NCBI RefSeq assembly: GCF_002091475.1
Contig: NZ_BCTR01000001.1
Coordinates: forward strand, 124,001-188,000
Length of the DNA stretch: 64,000 bases
DNA from: Sphingomonas azotifigens NBRC 15497
GTDB lineage: Bacteria > Pseudomonadota > Alphaproteobacteria > Sphingomonadales > Sphingomonadaceae
Direction: 5' to 3'
The translations under genes and the position numbers were made by a program. Each line of letters starts with the position of its first letter. Position 1 is the first letter of the stretch. Below are positions 30,638-39,481 of the stretch, one piece after another. The notes below the pieces were generated by a model. The model was given only the letters and a program-made list of their open reading frames with translations, was not told where the DNA came from and searched no databases.

Positions 30638-30676
30638 TTTCCTTCCCAACCTGCTCTGGCCCGATGGAGGTCTGAA

Positions 30677-32236
30677 ATGCCACAGAATGCCGACAACGTG
30701 CTCGACCATTTCGAGCTGTTCCGCGGGCCCGAATATCAGCGGATGCTCGCCGAGAAGAAGCAATTGTTCGAGAACCCGGTCGATCCGGCCGAAGTCGATC
30801 GCGTCCGCGAATGGGCGAAGACCGAGGAATACAAGGAAAAGAATTTCGAGCGTTCGGCGCTCGTGATCAATCCGGCCAAGGCGTGCCAGCCGCTGGGCGC
30901 GGTGTTCGTGGCGGTGGGGTTCGAGCGCACGCTGCCCTTCGTCCATGGCTCGCAGGGCTGCGTCGCCTATTACCGCTCGCACTTCTCGCGTCACTTCAAG
31001 GAGCCGACCAGCTGCGTCTCCTCGTCGATGACCGAGGACGCGGCGGTGTTCGGCGGCCTCAACAACATGGTCGACGGCCTGGCCAATGCCTACAGCATGT
31101 ACAAGCCGAAGATGATCGCGGTCTCGACCACCTGCATGGCCGAAGTGATCGGCGACGATCTCAACGCCTTCATCAAGACGGCGAAGGAGAAGGAGTCGCT
31201 CCCCGCCGAGTTCGACGTGCCCTTCGCGCATACCCCCGCCTTCGTCGGCAGCCACATCACCGGCTACGACAATGCGATGAAGGGCGTGCTCGAACATTTC
31301 TGGGACGGCAAGGCCGGCACCACCGAAAAGCTCGTCCGCGTGCCGAACAACAAGATCAACTTCCTCGGCGGGTTCGACGGCTACACCGTCGGCAACCTGC
31401 GCGAGATCAAGCGGATCTTCGGGCTGATGGGCGTCGACTACACGATCCTGGGCGACGCCAGCGACGTGTGGGACACGCCGACCGACGGCACCTTCCGCAT
31501 GTATGACGGCGGCACCACGCTGGAGGATGCGGCCAATGCCGTCCATGCCAGGGCGACGATCTCGATGCAGCAATATTGCACCGAGAAGACGCTGCCCTGG
31601 ATCGCCGGCCACGGCCAGGAGGTGGTCGCGTTCAACCATCCGATCGGGGTGGCGGGCACCGACGAATTCGTGATGGAAGTCGCCCGGCTCGCCGATGTCG
31701 AGATCCCGGACGAACTCGCCAAGGAACGCGGCCGGCTGGTCGACGCGATCGCCGACTCCTCGGCGCACATCCACGGCAAGAAGTTCGCAGTCTATGGCGA
31801 CCCCGATCTCGCCTATGGCCTCGCCGCCTTCCTGCTCGAACTCGGCGCCGAGCCGACGCATGTGCTCGCTACCAACGGGTCGAAGGCCTGGGCCGAGAAG
31901 ATGCAGGCGCTGTTCGACAGCTCGCCCTTCGGCGCCAACTGCACCGCCTATCCGGGCAAGGACCTGTGGCACATGCGCTCGCTGCTGTTCACCGAGCCGG
32001 TCGATTTCCTGATCGGCAACACCTACGGCAAATATCTCGAGCGCGACACCGGCACGCCGCTGATCCGCATCGGCTTCCCGATCTTCGATCGCCACCACAA
32101 GCATCGCTATCCGGTGTGGGGCTATCAGGGCGGGCTCAACGTGCTGGTGACGATCCTCGACCGGATCTTCGAGCATATCGACGCCACCACCAACGTGCCG
32201 TCGAAGACCGACTATTCGTACGACATCATTCGCTGA
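30677..32236 (+). CDS. nifK: Nitrogenase MoFe protein beta chain
   Basis: The 519-residue beta subunit that shares the P-cluster with NifD. The three P-cluster cysteines are at residues 70 (PAKACQPLG), 95 ([13 protein letters not shown]) and 153 ([13 protein letters not shown]). Ser in [16 protein letters not shown] is also conserved. ATGGAGGTCTG precedes the ATG. The gene follows the nifD-nifK hairpin and is followed 43 bp later by nifE, with no separate promoter visible. Confidence 0.99.
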   Translation: MPQNADNVLDHFELFRGPEYQRMLAEKKQLFENPVDPAEVDRVREWAKTEEYKEKNFERSALVINPAKACQPLGAVFVAVGFERTLPFVHGSQGCVAYYRSHFSRHFKEPTSCVSSSMTEDAAVFGGLNNMVDGLANAYSMYKPKMIAVSTTCMAEVIGDDLNAFIKTAKEKESLPAEFDVPFAHTPAFVGSHITGYDNAMKGVLEHFWDGKAGTTEKLVRVPNNKINFLGGFDGYTVGNLREIKRIFGLMGVDYTILGDASDVWDTPTDGTFRMYDGGTTLEDAANAVHARATISMQQYCTEKTLPWIAGHGQEVVAFNHPIGVAGTDEFVMEVARLADVEIPDELAKERGRLVDAIADSSAHIHGKKFAVYGDPDLAYGLAAFLLELGAEPTHVLATNGSKAWAEKMQALFDSSPFGANCTAYPGKDLWHMRSLLFTEPVDFLIGNTYGKYLERDTGTPLIRIGFPIFDRHHKHRYPVWGYQGGLNVLVTILDRIFEHIDATTNVPSKTDYSYDIIR

Positions 32237-32279
32237 TCCCAGGAACCCCCGCAGCCGGACTCGAGCAAGGAGCGCCAGG

Positions 32280-33755
32280 ATGACTTCGCTTTCGGCAACG
32301 ATCCAGGACGTGTTCAACGAGCCCGGCTGCGGCAAGAACCAGGCGAAGTCCGAAAAGGAACGCAAAAAGGGCTGCACCAAGCAGCTCCAGCCGGGCGCCG
32401 CCGCAGGGGGCTGCGCCTTCGACGGGGCGAAGATCGCGCTCCAGCCGATCACCGACGTCGCGCATCTCGTCCATGGGCCGATCGCCTGCGAGGGCAATAG
32501 CTGGGACAATCGCGGCGCCTATTCCTCCGGCTCGACGCTCTACCGCACCGGCTTCACCACCGACATCACCGAGAACGACATCGTGTTCGGCGGCGAGAAG
32601 CACCTGTTCAAGGCGATCCGCGAGGTGATCGAGAAATACGACCCGCCCGCGGTGTTCGTCTACCAGACCTGCGTGCCGGCGATGATCGGCGACGATATCG
32701 AGGCGGTGTGCAAGGCCGCGGCGGCCAAGTTCTCAAAGCCGGTGGTGCCGATCCAGTCGCCCGGTTTCGTCGGACCGAAGAACCTCGGCAACAAGCTGGC
32801 GGGCGAGGCGCTGCTTCGCCACGTCATCGGCACCGAGGAACCGCCCTTCACCACGCCCTATGACATCAACATCATCGGCGAATATAATCTGGCGGGCGAG
32901 CTGTGGCAGGTGAAGCCGCTGCTCGACGAGCTGGGCATCCGCATCCTCTCGTGCATCTCGGGCGACGCCAAGTATCGCGAGGTCGCCTGGTCGCACCGCG
33001 CCCGCGCGGCGATGATGGTCTGCTCCAAGGCGATGATCAACGTCGCCCGCAAGATGGAGGAGCGCTACGGCATCCCCTTCTTCGAAGGCAGCTTCTACGG
33101 CATCGGCGACATGTCCGACAGCCTGCGCGAGATCGCCCGGCTGCTGATCGAGCGCGGCGCCGATCCCGAGCTGATGGACCGCACCGAGGCGGTGATCGCG
33201 CGCGAGGAAGCGCGTGCCTGGGCGGGCATCGCGCCCTTCAAGCCGCGGCTGACCGGCAAGAAGGTGCTGCTGATCACCGGCGGGGTGAAGAGCTGGTCGG
33301 TCGTCGCCGCGCTGCAGGAAGCGGGGATGGAGATCGCCGGCACCTCGGTCAAGAAATCGACCAAGGAGGACAAGGAGAAGATCAAGGCGCTGATGGGCGA
33401 CGACGCGCACATGATCGACGATCTCACGCCGCGCGAGATGTACCGCAAGCTCAAGAGCGCCGAGGCCGACATCATGCTTTCGGGCGGCCGCTCACAATTC
33501 GTCGCGCTCAAGGCGGCGATGCCGTGGCTCGATATCAACCAGGAACGGCATTACGCCTATGCCGGCTATCAGGGGATGGTCGCGCTGGTCCGCGAGATCG
33601 ACAAGGCGCTGTCCAACCCGATCTGGGAGCAGGTTCGCCAGCCCGCCCCCTGGGAGACGCTGGGCGACGACTGGCGGGCGCGGGCGCTGTCGCTCGATCC
33701 CGACGAGGCGGCGGCGGTGCGCGCCGAGGGTCCGCGCCTGCAGGCGGTGGCGTGA
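32280..33755 (+). CDS. nifE: FeMo-cofactor scaffold protein NifE
   Basis: A 491-residue NifD paralogue. With NifN it forms the NifEN complex that converts the NifB-derived Fe-S core to FeMo-cofactor precursor, adding Mo and homocitrate. Conserved features: NEPGCGKNQ near the N terminus, [29 protein letters not shown] and [18 protein letters not shown]. The stop codon overlaps the nifN start by one base (TGATG). Confidence 0.98.
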   Translation: MTSLSATIQDVFNEPGCGKNQAKSEKERKKGCTKQLQPGAAAGGCAFDGAKIALQPITDVAHLVHGPIACEGNSWDNRGAYSSGSTLYRTGFTTDITENDIVFGGEKHLFKAIREVIEKYDPPAVFVYQTCVPAMIGDDIEAVCKAAAAKFSKPVVPIQSPGFVGPKNLGNKLAGEALLRHVIGTEEPPFTTPYDINIIGEYNLAGELWQVKPLLDELGIRILSCISGDAKYREVAWSHRARAAMMVCSKAMINVARKMEERYGIPFFEGSFYGIGDMSDSLREIARLLIERGADPELMDRTEAVIAREEARAWAGIAPFKPRLTGKKVLLITGGVKSWSVVAALQEAGMEIAGTSVKKSTKEDKEKIKALMGDDAHMIDDLTPREMYRKLKSAEADIMLSGGRSQFVALKAAMPWLDINQERHYAYAGYQGMVALVREIDKALSNPIWEQVRQPAPWETLGDDWRARALSLDPDEAAAVRAEGPRLQAVA

Positions 33756-35128
33756 TGGCCGAGCGTATCCGCAGCAGCAAGGCCTGCACGGTCAACCCGC
33801 TCAAGATGAGCCAGCCGATCGGCGGCGCGCTCGCCTTCATGGGGCTGCGCGGCTGCATGCCGATGCTCCACGGCAGCCAGGGCTGCACGTCGTTCGGCCT
33901 CGTGCTGTTCGTCCGCCATTTCCGCGAGGCGATCCCGCTGCAGACCACCGCCATGTCCGAAGTCGCGACGGTGCTCGGCGGGCTGGAGAATGTCGAGCAG
34001 GCGATCGTCAACATCGCCACCCGCGCCAAGCCCGAGATCATCGGCATCTGCTCGACCGGCGTGACCGAGACCAAGGGCGACGATGTCGACGGCTTCCTCA
34101 AGCTGATCCGCGAACGCCATCCCGAGCTGGACGACATCGCGCTGGTCTATGTCTCGACGCCCGACTTCAAGGATGCCTTCCAGGACGGTTGGGCCAAGTG
34201 CGTCACCCGCATCGTCGAGGAACTGGTCGATGCGCCGGCGCCCGGCAGCGTGCGCGATCCGGCGCGGATCAATGTGCTTGCCGGCTGCCACCTCACCCCG
34301 GGCGACATCGATGCGCTGCGGGACCTGTTCGAGGCGTTCGGGCTCGATCCGCTGTTCGTGCCGGACCTGGCCGGCTCGCTCGACGGGCACATCCCCAATG
34401 ATTTCACCCCGACGACGCTGGGCGGGGCAGGGGTGGAGGAGATCCGCGCCATGGGCAGCGCAGCCTGGACGATCGCGATCGGCCGGCAGATGCACGGCGC
34501 GGCGCTGTCGCTCGAGGCGCGGACCGGCGTGCCTTTCCGGCTCTTCGACCGGCTGACCGGGCTGGCGGCGAACGACGCGCTGGTCCGCTTCCTGATGGAC
34601 ATCACCGGGCGGCCGGCGCCGCGCAAGGTCCGGCGCGAGCGGGGCCAGTTGGTCGACGCGATGCTCGACGGCCATTTCCAGATCGGCGGCAAGCGGGTGG
34701 CGATCGGTGCCGAGCCCGACCTGCTGCTCGCGATCGGCAGCTTCCTCCACGAGATGGGCGCGGAGATCGCCGCCGCGGTCACGACGACCGACAGCCCGAT
34801 CCTCGCCGATGTGCCGGCGGAGCGGGTGCTGATCGGCGATCTCGAGGATCTGGAGGCGGGCGCCGGGGATTGCGACCTGCTGATCACCCACAGCCATGGC
34901 CGCCAGGCGGCGGCGCGGCTGCACCTGCCGTTCTTCCGCATGGGGCTGCCGATGTTCGACCGGCTGGGTGCCGGGCATCTGGTGAGCGTCGGCTATCGCG
35001 GCAGCCGCGACCTGATCTTCGCCATCGCCAACCTGCTGATGGAGCATGGCCATAGCGCCGATCCGGAGAGCTGGCGGGAATGGCCCGCCGCGCAGGCCGA
35101 TCATCAACCGGGAGGTTCGCTGCAATGA
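33755..35128 (+). CDS. nifN: FeMo-cofactor scaffold protein NifN
   Basis: A 457-residue NifK paralogue and partner of NifE. Visible family motifs: ACTVNPLKMSQPIGGALAF, CMPMLHGSQGCTSFGLV with the cluster-binding Cys, and TGVTETKGDDVDGFL. It overlaps nifE by 1 base and nifX by 4, so NifE, NifN and NifX should be made together. The start is the ATG of TGATG; no other candidate fits the family's N terminus. Confidence 0.98.
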   Translation: MAERIRSSKACTVNPLKMSQPIGGALAFMGLRGCMPMLHGSQGCTSFGLVLFVRHFREAIPLQTTAMSEVATVLGGLENVEQAIVNIATRAKPEIIGICSTGVTETKGDDVDGFLKLIRERHPELDDIALVYVSTPDFKDAFQDGWAKCVTRIVEELVDAPAPGSVRDPARINVLAGCHLTPGDIDALRDLFEAFGLDPLFVPDLAGSLDGHIPNDFTPTTLGGAGVEEIRAMGSAAWTIAIGRQMHGAALSLEARTGVPFRLFDRLTGLAANDALVRFLMDITGRPAPRKVRRERGQLVDAMLDGHFQIGGKRVAIGAEPDLLLAIGSFLHEMGAEIAAAVTTTDSPILADVPAERVLIGDLEDLEAGAGDCDLLITHSHGRQAAARLHLPFFRMGLPMFDRLGAGHLVSVGYRGSRDLIFAIANLLMEHGHSADPESWREWPAAQADHQPGGSLQ

Positions 35129-35529
35129 AAGTCGCCTTCGCAACACAGGACCTGGCGCGCGTCGACGCGCATTTCGGCTGGGCCAAGAACATCGCGATCT
35201 ACGATCTGGAGCCCGAGGGCTGGGCGCTCGACCGGGTGGAGGCGTTCGAGGGCGACCTCAAGGAAGATGGCGACGAGGACAAGCTGGCGCCGAAGCTGGC
35301 GGCGATCAAGGATTGCGCGATCCTCTATGTCGCGGCGATCGGCGGATCGGGGGCCGCGCGGGTGGTGGCGCAGAACATCCATCCGATGAAGGTGCCGCAG
35401 CCCGAGCCGATCGAGGAACTGCTCGGCAAGCTGCAGGACGTGCTGAAGGGCAACCCGCCGCCCTGGCTGCGCAAGGTGATGGGCAAGGGCCATGAACGCA
35501 GCTTCGAATTCGACGAGGAGGACGCCTGA
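35125..35529 (+). CDS. nifX: FeMo-cofactor carrier NifX
   Basis: A 134-residue NifX/NafY-fold protein that binds FeMo-cofactor precursors and passes them between NifB and NifEN. The core starts [21 protein letters not shown] and continues IYDLEPEGW, with a [14 protein letters not shown] motif. The C-terminal extension [13 protein letters not shown] is family-typical. It overlaps nifN by 4 bp and the DUF269 gene by 1 bp. Confidence 0.97.
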   Translation: MKVAFATQDLARVDAHFGWAKNIAIYDLEPEGWALDRVEAFEGDLKEDGDEDKLAPKLAAIKDCAILYVAAIGGSGAARVVAQNIHPMKVPQPEPIEELLGKLQDVLKGNPPPWLRKVMGKGHERSFEFDEEDA

Positions 35530-35990
35530 TGACCGAAGCCGCAACTCTGGAAGCCGATGCGATCACCGGCTTCGCCAAGGGGCTGGTGCAGCAGATCCGC
35601 GCGCAGGACACGCACGGCGCGTGGGACCGCAAGGGCGATCTGCAACTGCTCGAGCCGTTCATCATCGACAAGGAAGCGCGGCGCGCGCTGCCGATCATCG
35701 GCGATCCGGATCCGGACACGCTGTGGCGGTTGGAGCTGTTCTACAACACCGCCTGCCTGGAGATCGAGCGGCGCGCCCGCGTGATGGTCCAGCCGATGAT
35801 GAAGATGAGCCATGAAGGCTTCGGCCGCATCGTGCTGCTCGGCGGACGGCTGGTGGTGGTCAACAAGCAGCTGCGCGACGTCCACCGCTTCGGCTTCGAT
35901 TCGGTCGAGAAGCTGAACGAGGAGGGGGAGAAGCTCGTCCGGTCGGGCGTCGCGATGATCGAGAAATTCCCCGACGTCGCGAATTATTGA
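35529..35990 (+). CDS. NifX-associated nitrogen fixation protein (DUF269)
   Basis: A 153-residue protein of the DUF269 family, found next to nifX in most proteobacterial nif clusters. Recognised by [38 protein letters not shown] and [21 protein letters not shown]. Its biochemical role is not established. Context suggests help in FeMo-cofactor assembly. Overlaps nifX by 1 base; the DUF683/CCE_0567 gene follows 10 bp later. Confidence 0.95.
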   Translation: MTEAATLEADAITGFAKGLVQQIRAQDTHGAWDRKGDLQLLEPFIIDKEARRALPIIGDPDPDTLWRLELFYNTACLEIERRARVMVQPMMKMSHEGFGRIVLLGGRLVVVNKQLRDVHRFGFDSVEKLNEEGEKLVRSGVAMIEKFPDVANY

Positions 35991-36000
35991 GGCCAAGGCG

Positions 36001-36201
36001 ATGGACGATCTGGAAGCGATCAAGGCGGAGATCAAGAAGCTCTCCGCGCGGGCGATGCAGGCCAAGATGGACCTGCACGACCTGTCCGAGGAGCTGCCGC
36101 AGGGCTGGGAGGGCGTGATGGACGTCGCGCTCCGCACCCGCGACGCCTTCGCCGCGCTGGAAGCGAAGCGCGCCGAGCTCAAGCTGCTCGAACGGGCATG
36201 A
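36001..36201 (+). CDS. CCE_0567 family (DUF683) small metal-binding nif protein
   Basis: A 66-residue helical-hairpin protein of the DUF683/CCE_0567 family that sits between the DUF269 gene and fdxB in many diazotrophs. The matching segments are IKAEIKKLSARAMQAKMDLHDL and the central LPQGWEGVMDVA turn between two helices. A cyanobacterial homologue has been described as a metalloprotein; function in nitrogen fixation is unknown. Overlaps fdxB by 4 bp. Confidence 0.93.
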   Translation: MDDLEAIKAEIKKLSARAMQAKMDLHDLSEELPQGWEGVMDVALRTRDAFAALEAKRAELKLLERA

Positions 36202-36488
36202 CGATGGCGGCGACGCTCACCCGCGGCGGACGCAGCTGGACGCCCGACTATCTGGTCGCGATCGATCCCGAACTGTGCATCGGCTGCGGTCGCTGCTTCA
36301 AGGTCTGCGGCCGCGACGTGATGACGCTGCAGGGCCTGACCGAGGATGGCGACATCGTGCCGCTCGACGATGACGACGACGAGATCGAGAAGCGGGTGAT
36401 GGCGGTGCACGATCCCGATGCCTGTATCGGCTGCGGCGCCTGCGCGCGCGTCTGCCCCACCAGCTGCCAGACGCATGCTGCCGCCTGA
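36198..36488 (+). CDS. fdxB: Nif-specific ferredoxin III
   Basis: A 96-residue 2[4Fe-4S] ferredoxin. The cluster motifs are CIGCGRCFKVCGRDV and CIGCGACARVCPTSC, separated by a long acidic loop (VPLDDDDDEIEKR) that marks FdxB-type ferredoxins. It may donate electrons in cofactor synthesis or to NifH. Two ATGs six bases apart (36198, 36204) can start it; the first overlaps the previous gene by 4 bp. Overlaps nifQ by 14 bp. Confidence 0.95.
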   Translation: MTMAATLTRGGRSWTPDYLVAIDPELCIGCGRCFKVCGRDVMTLQGLTEDGDIVPLDDDDDEIEKRVMAVHDPDACIGCGACARVCPTSCQTHAAA

Positions 36489-37113
36489 GCTTCCCGTCGG
36501 CGAACGGCTCCATGCGCGGCTGACCTGGCATGGCATGGCGGCGGGCAGCGATGCGTTCGCGCTCCATGTCGTCGGTTCGATCCTCGGTATCGCCGCGCAG
36601 GAATGCGCCGAGGCGGGGACGCTGCACGAAGCGGCGGGGCTGGACCCAGTCGAGATGCGGGCGCTGTTCACGCTGCTCTTCCCCGACGCGCTCCCGTTGC
36701 TGCGCGCCTTCGCCGAAGGGGCGGCCGCGCCGAGCGCCGATGAGGCGGCGCTGCGCGACCTGCTCTGGATGCACGCCGGCGAGGGCTCGCCGCTCGAACA
36801 TTTCCTGGTGCGCATGGTCGCCCGGCGCAGCATGCGGCCGAACCATCTTTGGCAGGATCTCGGGCTCGGCAGCCGGCGCGAGCTGGGCGCGCTGATGCAG
36901 CGCTATTTCCCGCGGCTCGCCAGGAAGAACAGCAGCGACATGAAGTGGAAGAAGTTCTTCTACCGCATGCTCTGCAGCGCCGCCGAATTCCGGCTGTGCA
37001 CCGCGCCGGTGTGCAGCGAATGCGACGATTTCGATGCCTGTTTCGGCGGGGAGGATGGCGAGAGCCTGCTCGCCCGCGCCCGGCGGGCGGCACCGATGGA
37101 GATGCGGCTGTGA
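36475..37113 (+). CDS. nifQ: Molybdenum donor protein NifQ
   Basis: A 212-residue NifQ, the Mo-Fe-S protein that supplies molybdenum to NifEN. The diagnostic C-terminal motif C-x4-C-x2-C-x5-C is present (CTAPVCSECDDFDAC). The central MRPNHLWQDLGLGSRRELGAL and MKWKKFFYRMLC segments also match. The ATG at 36475 overlaps fdxB by 14 bp. The stop overlaps the GTG of the haemoglobin gene by 4 bp. Confidence 0.95.
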   Translation: MLPPELPVGERLHARLTWHGMAAGSDAFALHVVGSILGIAAQECAEAGTLHEAAGLDPVEMRALFTLLFPDALPLLRAFAEGAAAPSADEAALRDLLWMHAGEGSPLEHFLVRMVARRSMRPNHLWQDLGLGSRRELGALMQRYFPRLARKNSSDMKWKKFFYRMLCSAAEFRLCTAPVCSECDDFDACFGGEDGESLLARARRAAPMEMRL

Positions 37114-37493
37114 GCGACGTGGCGGAAGCGGTGGGCGAGGATAGGATCCGGCAGCTGGTCCGGCGTTTCTACGCGCTGGCGCTCGTTGATGATCTGCTAG
37201 GGCCGATGTTCCGGGCGACGATCGCGGATCTCGAGGCGCATATGCAGGTCGTCGACGATTTCTGGTCCCATGTCGTGCTGGGGACGCATCGCTACAACGA
37301 TCATCCTTATGTCCACCACACCCATCTGAAAGTGGAACCAGCGCATTTCGATCGCTGGATGGCAGCGTTCGAGCAAGCCGTCGGCGAAACGCTGCCGCCC
37401 GCCGCTGCCGGGCGCGCGCTGGGCCGGGCGCGGCAGATGACCGCGAGCTTCAAGGCCGGGCTGCTACCGCTGCCCAAGCCGCCCGCCGCCTAA
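37110..37493 (+). CDS. Group III truncated haemoglobin
   Basis: A 127-residue truncated globin of group III: LVRRFYALALVDDLLGPMFR helix, FWSHVVLGTHRY, HPYVHHTHLKVEPAHFDRW, and a final LLPLPKPP. The proximal His lies in the HHTHLK segment. It starts at a GTG overlapping the nifQ stop by 4 bp (GTGA), so it is translated as the last gene of the long nifH operon. Oxygen scavenging or NO detoxification around nitrogenase is a reasonable inference; peroxide or sulfide chemistry is possible. Confidence 0.9.
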   Translation: MSDVAEAVGEDRIRQLVRRFYALALVDDLLGPMFRATIADLEAHMQVVDDFWSHVVLGTHRYNDHPYVHHTHLKVEPAHFDRWMAAFEQAVGETLPPAAAGRALGRARQMTASFKAGLLPLPKPPAA

Positions 37494-37498
37494 GGCAA

Positions 37499-37813
37499 TC
37501 ATTCGATCCCCTCGGCACAGGCCTTACGCTGCACCGCCAGGCGGAAGCGCTCGGCGATCGCGCGCGGTTCCTTCAGCACTGCCGCCTCGGCCTCGGCGAA
37601 CGCCGCGCGCACCCGTGCCGCTTCCGCCGCGGTCAACGTCACCCGGCCGGCGAGATGGGTCGCCTCGGGCGCGACGTCCAGGATTGCGCGCCGCCGCGGA
37701 TGCGCGGCGACCTCGATCAGCTCGAAACATTCGAGCTTGCCGTCCAGCGTCACCGCAAGGCCCGCGACTTCGAGCTTGCGGCCGTCCTGCGTCGTCTTGA
37801 TCAGCGTCGGCAT
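37499..37813 (-). CDS. Unknown nif-region protein, 104 residues
   Basis: A small soluble protein with no family I recognise. The N-terminal half is predicted beta (KTTQDGRKLEVAGLAVTLDGKLECFELIEV), the C-terminal half is helical and Ala/Glu/Arg rich. GGGGAGA lies upstream of the ATG ending at 37813. It converges on the haemoglobin gene (5-bp gap) and is divergent from the Rieske gene. A near -24/-12 element at 37846-37861 has TTGAA instead of TTGC, so NifA control is unproven. Confidence 0.7.
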   Translation of the reverse strand: MPTLIKTTQDGRKLEVAGLAVTLDGKLECFELIEVAAHPRRRAILDVAPEATHLAGRVTLTAAEAARVRAAFAEAEAAVLKEPRAIAERFRLAVQRKACAEGIE

Positions 37814-37911
37814 TGGCGATCTCCCCGTGATGCAAGGGGCTGACATTCAAGCCGCGTGCCACATCGCGCGCGATTGTCCCGCTTCTTGCATGGCGGCGCG
37901 TGGAGGACCCC

Positions 37912-38283
37912 ATGACCCTGTACGCCATCTGCCCCCTGTCCGCGCTGCCGAGCCGCCAACCGCGCAGCTTCGTGCTGCTCCGCCGCGATGCCGAGGGCCA
38001 GCCCCGGCCCTGGCCGATCGTGGTGATCCGCTGGGGCAAGCATCTGCTCGGCTATGAGAATCGCTGCCCGCATGCCGGCACCAACCTTGATTGGGAGCGC
38101 GGGCAGTTCCTCGACAGCAGCGGCACCCGGCTCCAGTGCGGCAAGCACGGCGCGTTGTTCGACTTGGCGAGCGGGGCATGCATCGACGGGCCGTGCGTCG
38201 GCGCCGCGCTCACTCCCGTCGCATTGGTGATCGACGAGGACGAGGTGTGTGTCGCCGACGTGGAGCTGGTGGAGGCGGGGTAA
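37912..38283 (+). CDS. Rieske [2Fe-2S] domain protein
   Basis: A 123-residue free-standing Rieske ferredoxin-like protein. The two cluster motifs are NRCPHAGTNLD (C-x-H) and LQCGKHGALFD (C-x2-H). No transmembrane or oxygenase domain is attached. GGAGG lies seven bases before the ATG at 37912. It sits between two unknown genes inside the nif island and converges on the gene at 38299. Probably an electron carrier; a partner oxygenase or reductase is not present nearby. Confidence 0.88.
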   Translation: MTLYAICPLSALPSRQPRSFVLLRRDAEGQPRPWPIVVIRWGKHLLGYENRCPHAGTNLDWERGQFLDSSGTRLQCGKHGALFDLASGACIDGPCVGAALTPVALVIDEDEVCVADVELVEAG

Positions 38284-38298
38284 GGCCCCGCCTTCCGT

Positions 38299-38904
38299 TC
38301 AGACCGGCCGGTTGGCGTTGCGGTTGCGCACCGGCTCCATCCGCGCGACGCCCTCGTCATAGCTGATATCCTCGAACTTGCCGCGGATACCCTTGAGTTC
38401 GTCGAGCACCTTGGCGAGTTTGCCCGCGCCGTCGAGCTTCTTGAGGTCGTTCTTGTCGAGCCCGACCAGCTCCAGCGTCTCCTTCCATACCGTCGATTCA
38501 TCGAGCGGCAGGACATGGGCGATGGCGGGCCCGAACGGCACGCGGTATTTCTTCAGCAGATCGATGTTGTTGGCGAAGAACACATAGGTCCCCGCCGCGT
38601 CGAGCCAGGGCGCCAGCACCGTCTCGGCGTCCCGCAGCCAGGCGAAATTGTGCAGATAGGCGGCGAGCACCGGGATCGTCCCGGCTTCCACGTCCGCTGC
38701 GGCGAGCACCTGCTCGATGCTGTATTCGGGCGGCCGCTTCTCGTCGGCGAACTGCTCCTGGAACTTGAGCGCGATGTCGCCGCGATAGCCGAAGCGGCGG
38801 GAATCGGGCAGCGGCTCCTTCAGAACCGCGTTGAGCAGGCGGCCCTGGGTGTCGAGCGCGCCGAACGGCGTGCGGTCGAGCGTGATGATGTCGATGGTCG
38901 TCAT
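38299..38904 (-). CDS. Unknown nif-region protein, 201 residues
   Basis: A soluble protein with no recognised family. The N terminus MTTIDIITLDRTPFGALDTQG looks like a short beta-rich fold. The rest is mixed helix (FQEQFADEKRPPEYSIEQVLAAADVEAG; KNDLKKLDGAGKLAKVLDEL). No cysteines, signal peptide or membrane segment. AAGGAA precedes the ATG. It is divergent from the iscA-nifUS operon across a region with two NifA sites, and a -24/-12-like sequence at 38937-38952 could drive it. A role tied to nitrogen fixation is therefore likely but undefined. Confidence 0.75.
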   Translation of the reverse strand: MTTIDIITLDRTPFGALDTQGRLLNAVLKEPLPDSRRFGYRGDIALKFQEQFADEKRPPEYSIEQVLAAADVEAGTIPVLAAYLHNFAWLRDAETVLAPWLDAAGTYVFFANNIDLLKKYRVPFGPAIAHVLPLDESTVWKETLELVGLDKNDLKKLDGAGKLAKVLDELKGIRGKFEDISYDEGVARMEPVRNRNANRPV

Positions 38905-38936
38905 TGGCGTTCCTTCTTCGCAAGCGCGCGGCGCCA

Positions 38937-38952
38937 TGCAGGAAGTGGTCCA
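38937..38952 (-). promoter_or_regulatory. Possible sigma-54 promoter for the 201-residue unknown
   Basis: On the minus strand TGGACCACTTCCTGCA has exact GG-N10-GC spacing but a weak -12 element (CTGCA). The nearest NifA site is about 65 bp before its predicted start. Confidence 0.35.
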
Positions 38953-38983
38953 ATCCGCGCGCGTGCTCCGGCCAGCCGCCTTT

Positions 38984-39033
38984 TGTGGGCAACGAAACAG
39001 CCCCGCATTGTCGTGATTGTGACGAATCCTACA
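38984..39033. promoter_or_regulatory. Two NifA upstream activator sites before iscA-nifUS
   Basis: TGT-N10-ACA at 38984-38999 and 39018-39033, about 120 and 87 bp before the predicted start of the promoter at 39086. Confidence 0.8.
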
Positions 39034-39085
39034 AAAGCGGTTCGCCGCCGATGGTGATGCCAGCGATTTGCGGCCTCACAGCGAA

Positions 39086-39101
39086 TGGCACGATGCTTGC
39101 T
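39086..39101 (+). promoter_or_regulatory. Sigma-54 promoter of the iscA-nifU-nifS operon
   Basis: TGGCACGATGCTTGCT matches the consensus TGGCACG-N4-TTGCW exactly, with correct GG-N10-GC spacing. The leader to iscA is about 37 bases. Confidence 0.9.
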
Positions 39102-39149
39102 GTTCTCTGGGTCAGGAAGCTTCGATGTGCGAGGCTTCGGGAGGCGCAG

Positions 39150-39470
39150 ATGCTGACGCTCACGGAAAGCGCGGTGGAGGCGGTACGCACCGCCATCGGA
39201 CGGGCCAGCGACACCCCCGGGGGGTTGCGGATCCAGGTCGAGGCGGGCGGTTGTGCCGGCTTCAAATATGTCATGGGCCTGGTCCGCGATGCCGAGGCGA
39301 GCGACGCGGTGGTGCGGTTCGACGACATCGCGGTGTTCGTCGATCCCGCCAGCCAGCCGCTGCTGGCCGGTACCACGGTGGACTTCGTGGTCGCGCTGGA
39401 GAGCTCCGGCTTCACCTTCGACAATCCGAACGCGGCGAACAGCTGTTCGTGCGGCAAATCCTTTGGCTGA
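39150..39470 (+). CDS. IscA/HesB-type A-type Fe-S carrier (Nif-IscA)
   Basis: A 106-residue A-type carrier. The three conserved cysteines are present: [10 protein letters not shown] and the C-terminal pair in [10 protein letters not shown]. Such a gene lies directly before nifU in many nif clusters and supplies or stores clusters for nitrogenase. GGGAGGCGC precedes the ATG. It is first in a sigma-54 operon and 11 bp ahead of nifU. Confidence 0.92.
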   Translation: MLTLTESAVEAVRTAIGRASDTPGGLRIQVEAGGCAGFKYVMGLVRDAEASDAVVRFDDIAVFVDPASQPLLAGTTVDFVVALESSGFTFDNPNAANSCSCGKSFG

Positions 39471-39481
39471 GGAACGCGGCG

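Noticed and set aside
37846..37861. TGGCACG-like element upstream of the 104-residue unknown
   Set aside because: The invariant GC at -12 is GA and there is no NifA site in the 98-bp divergent region.
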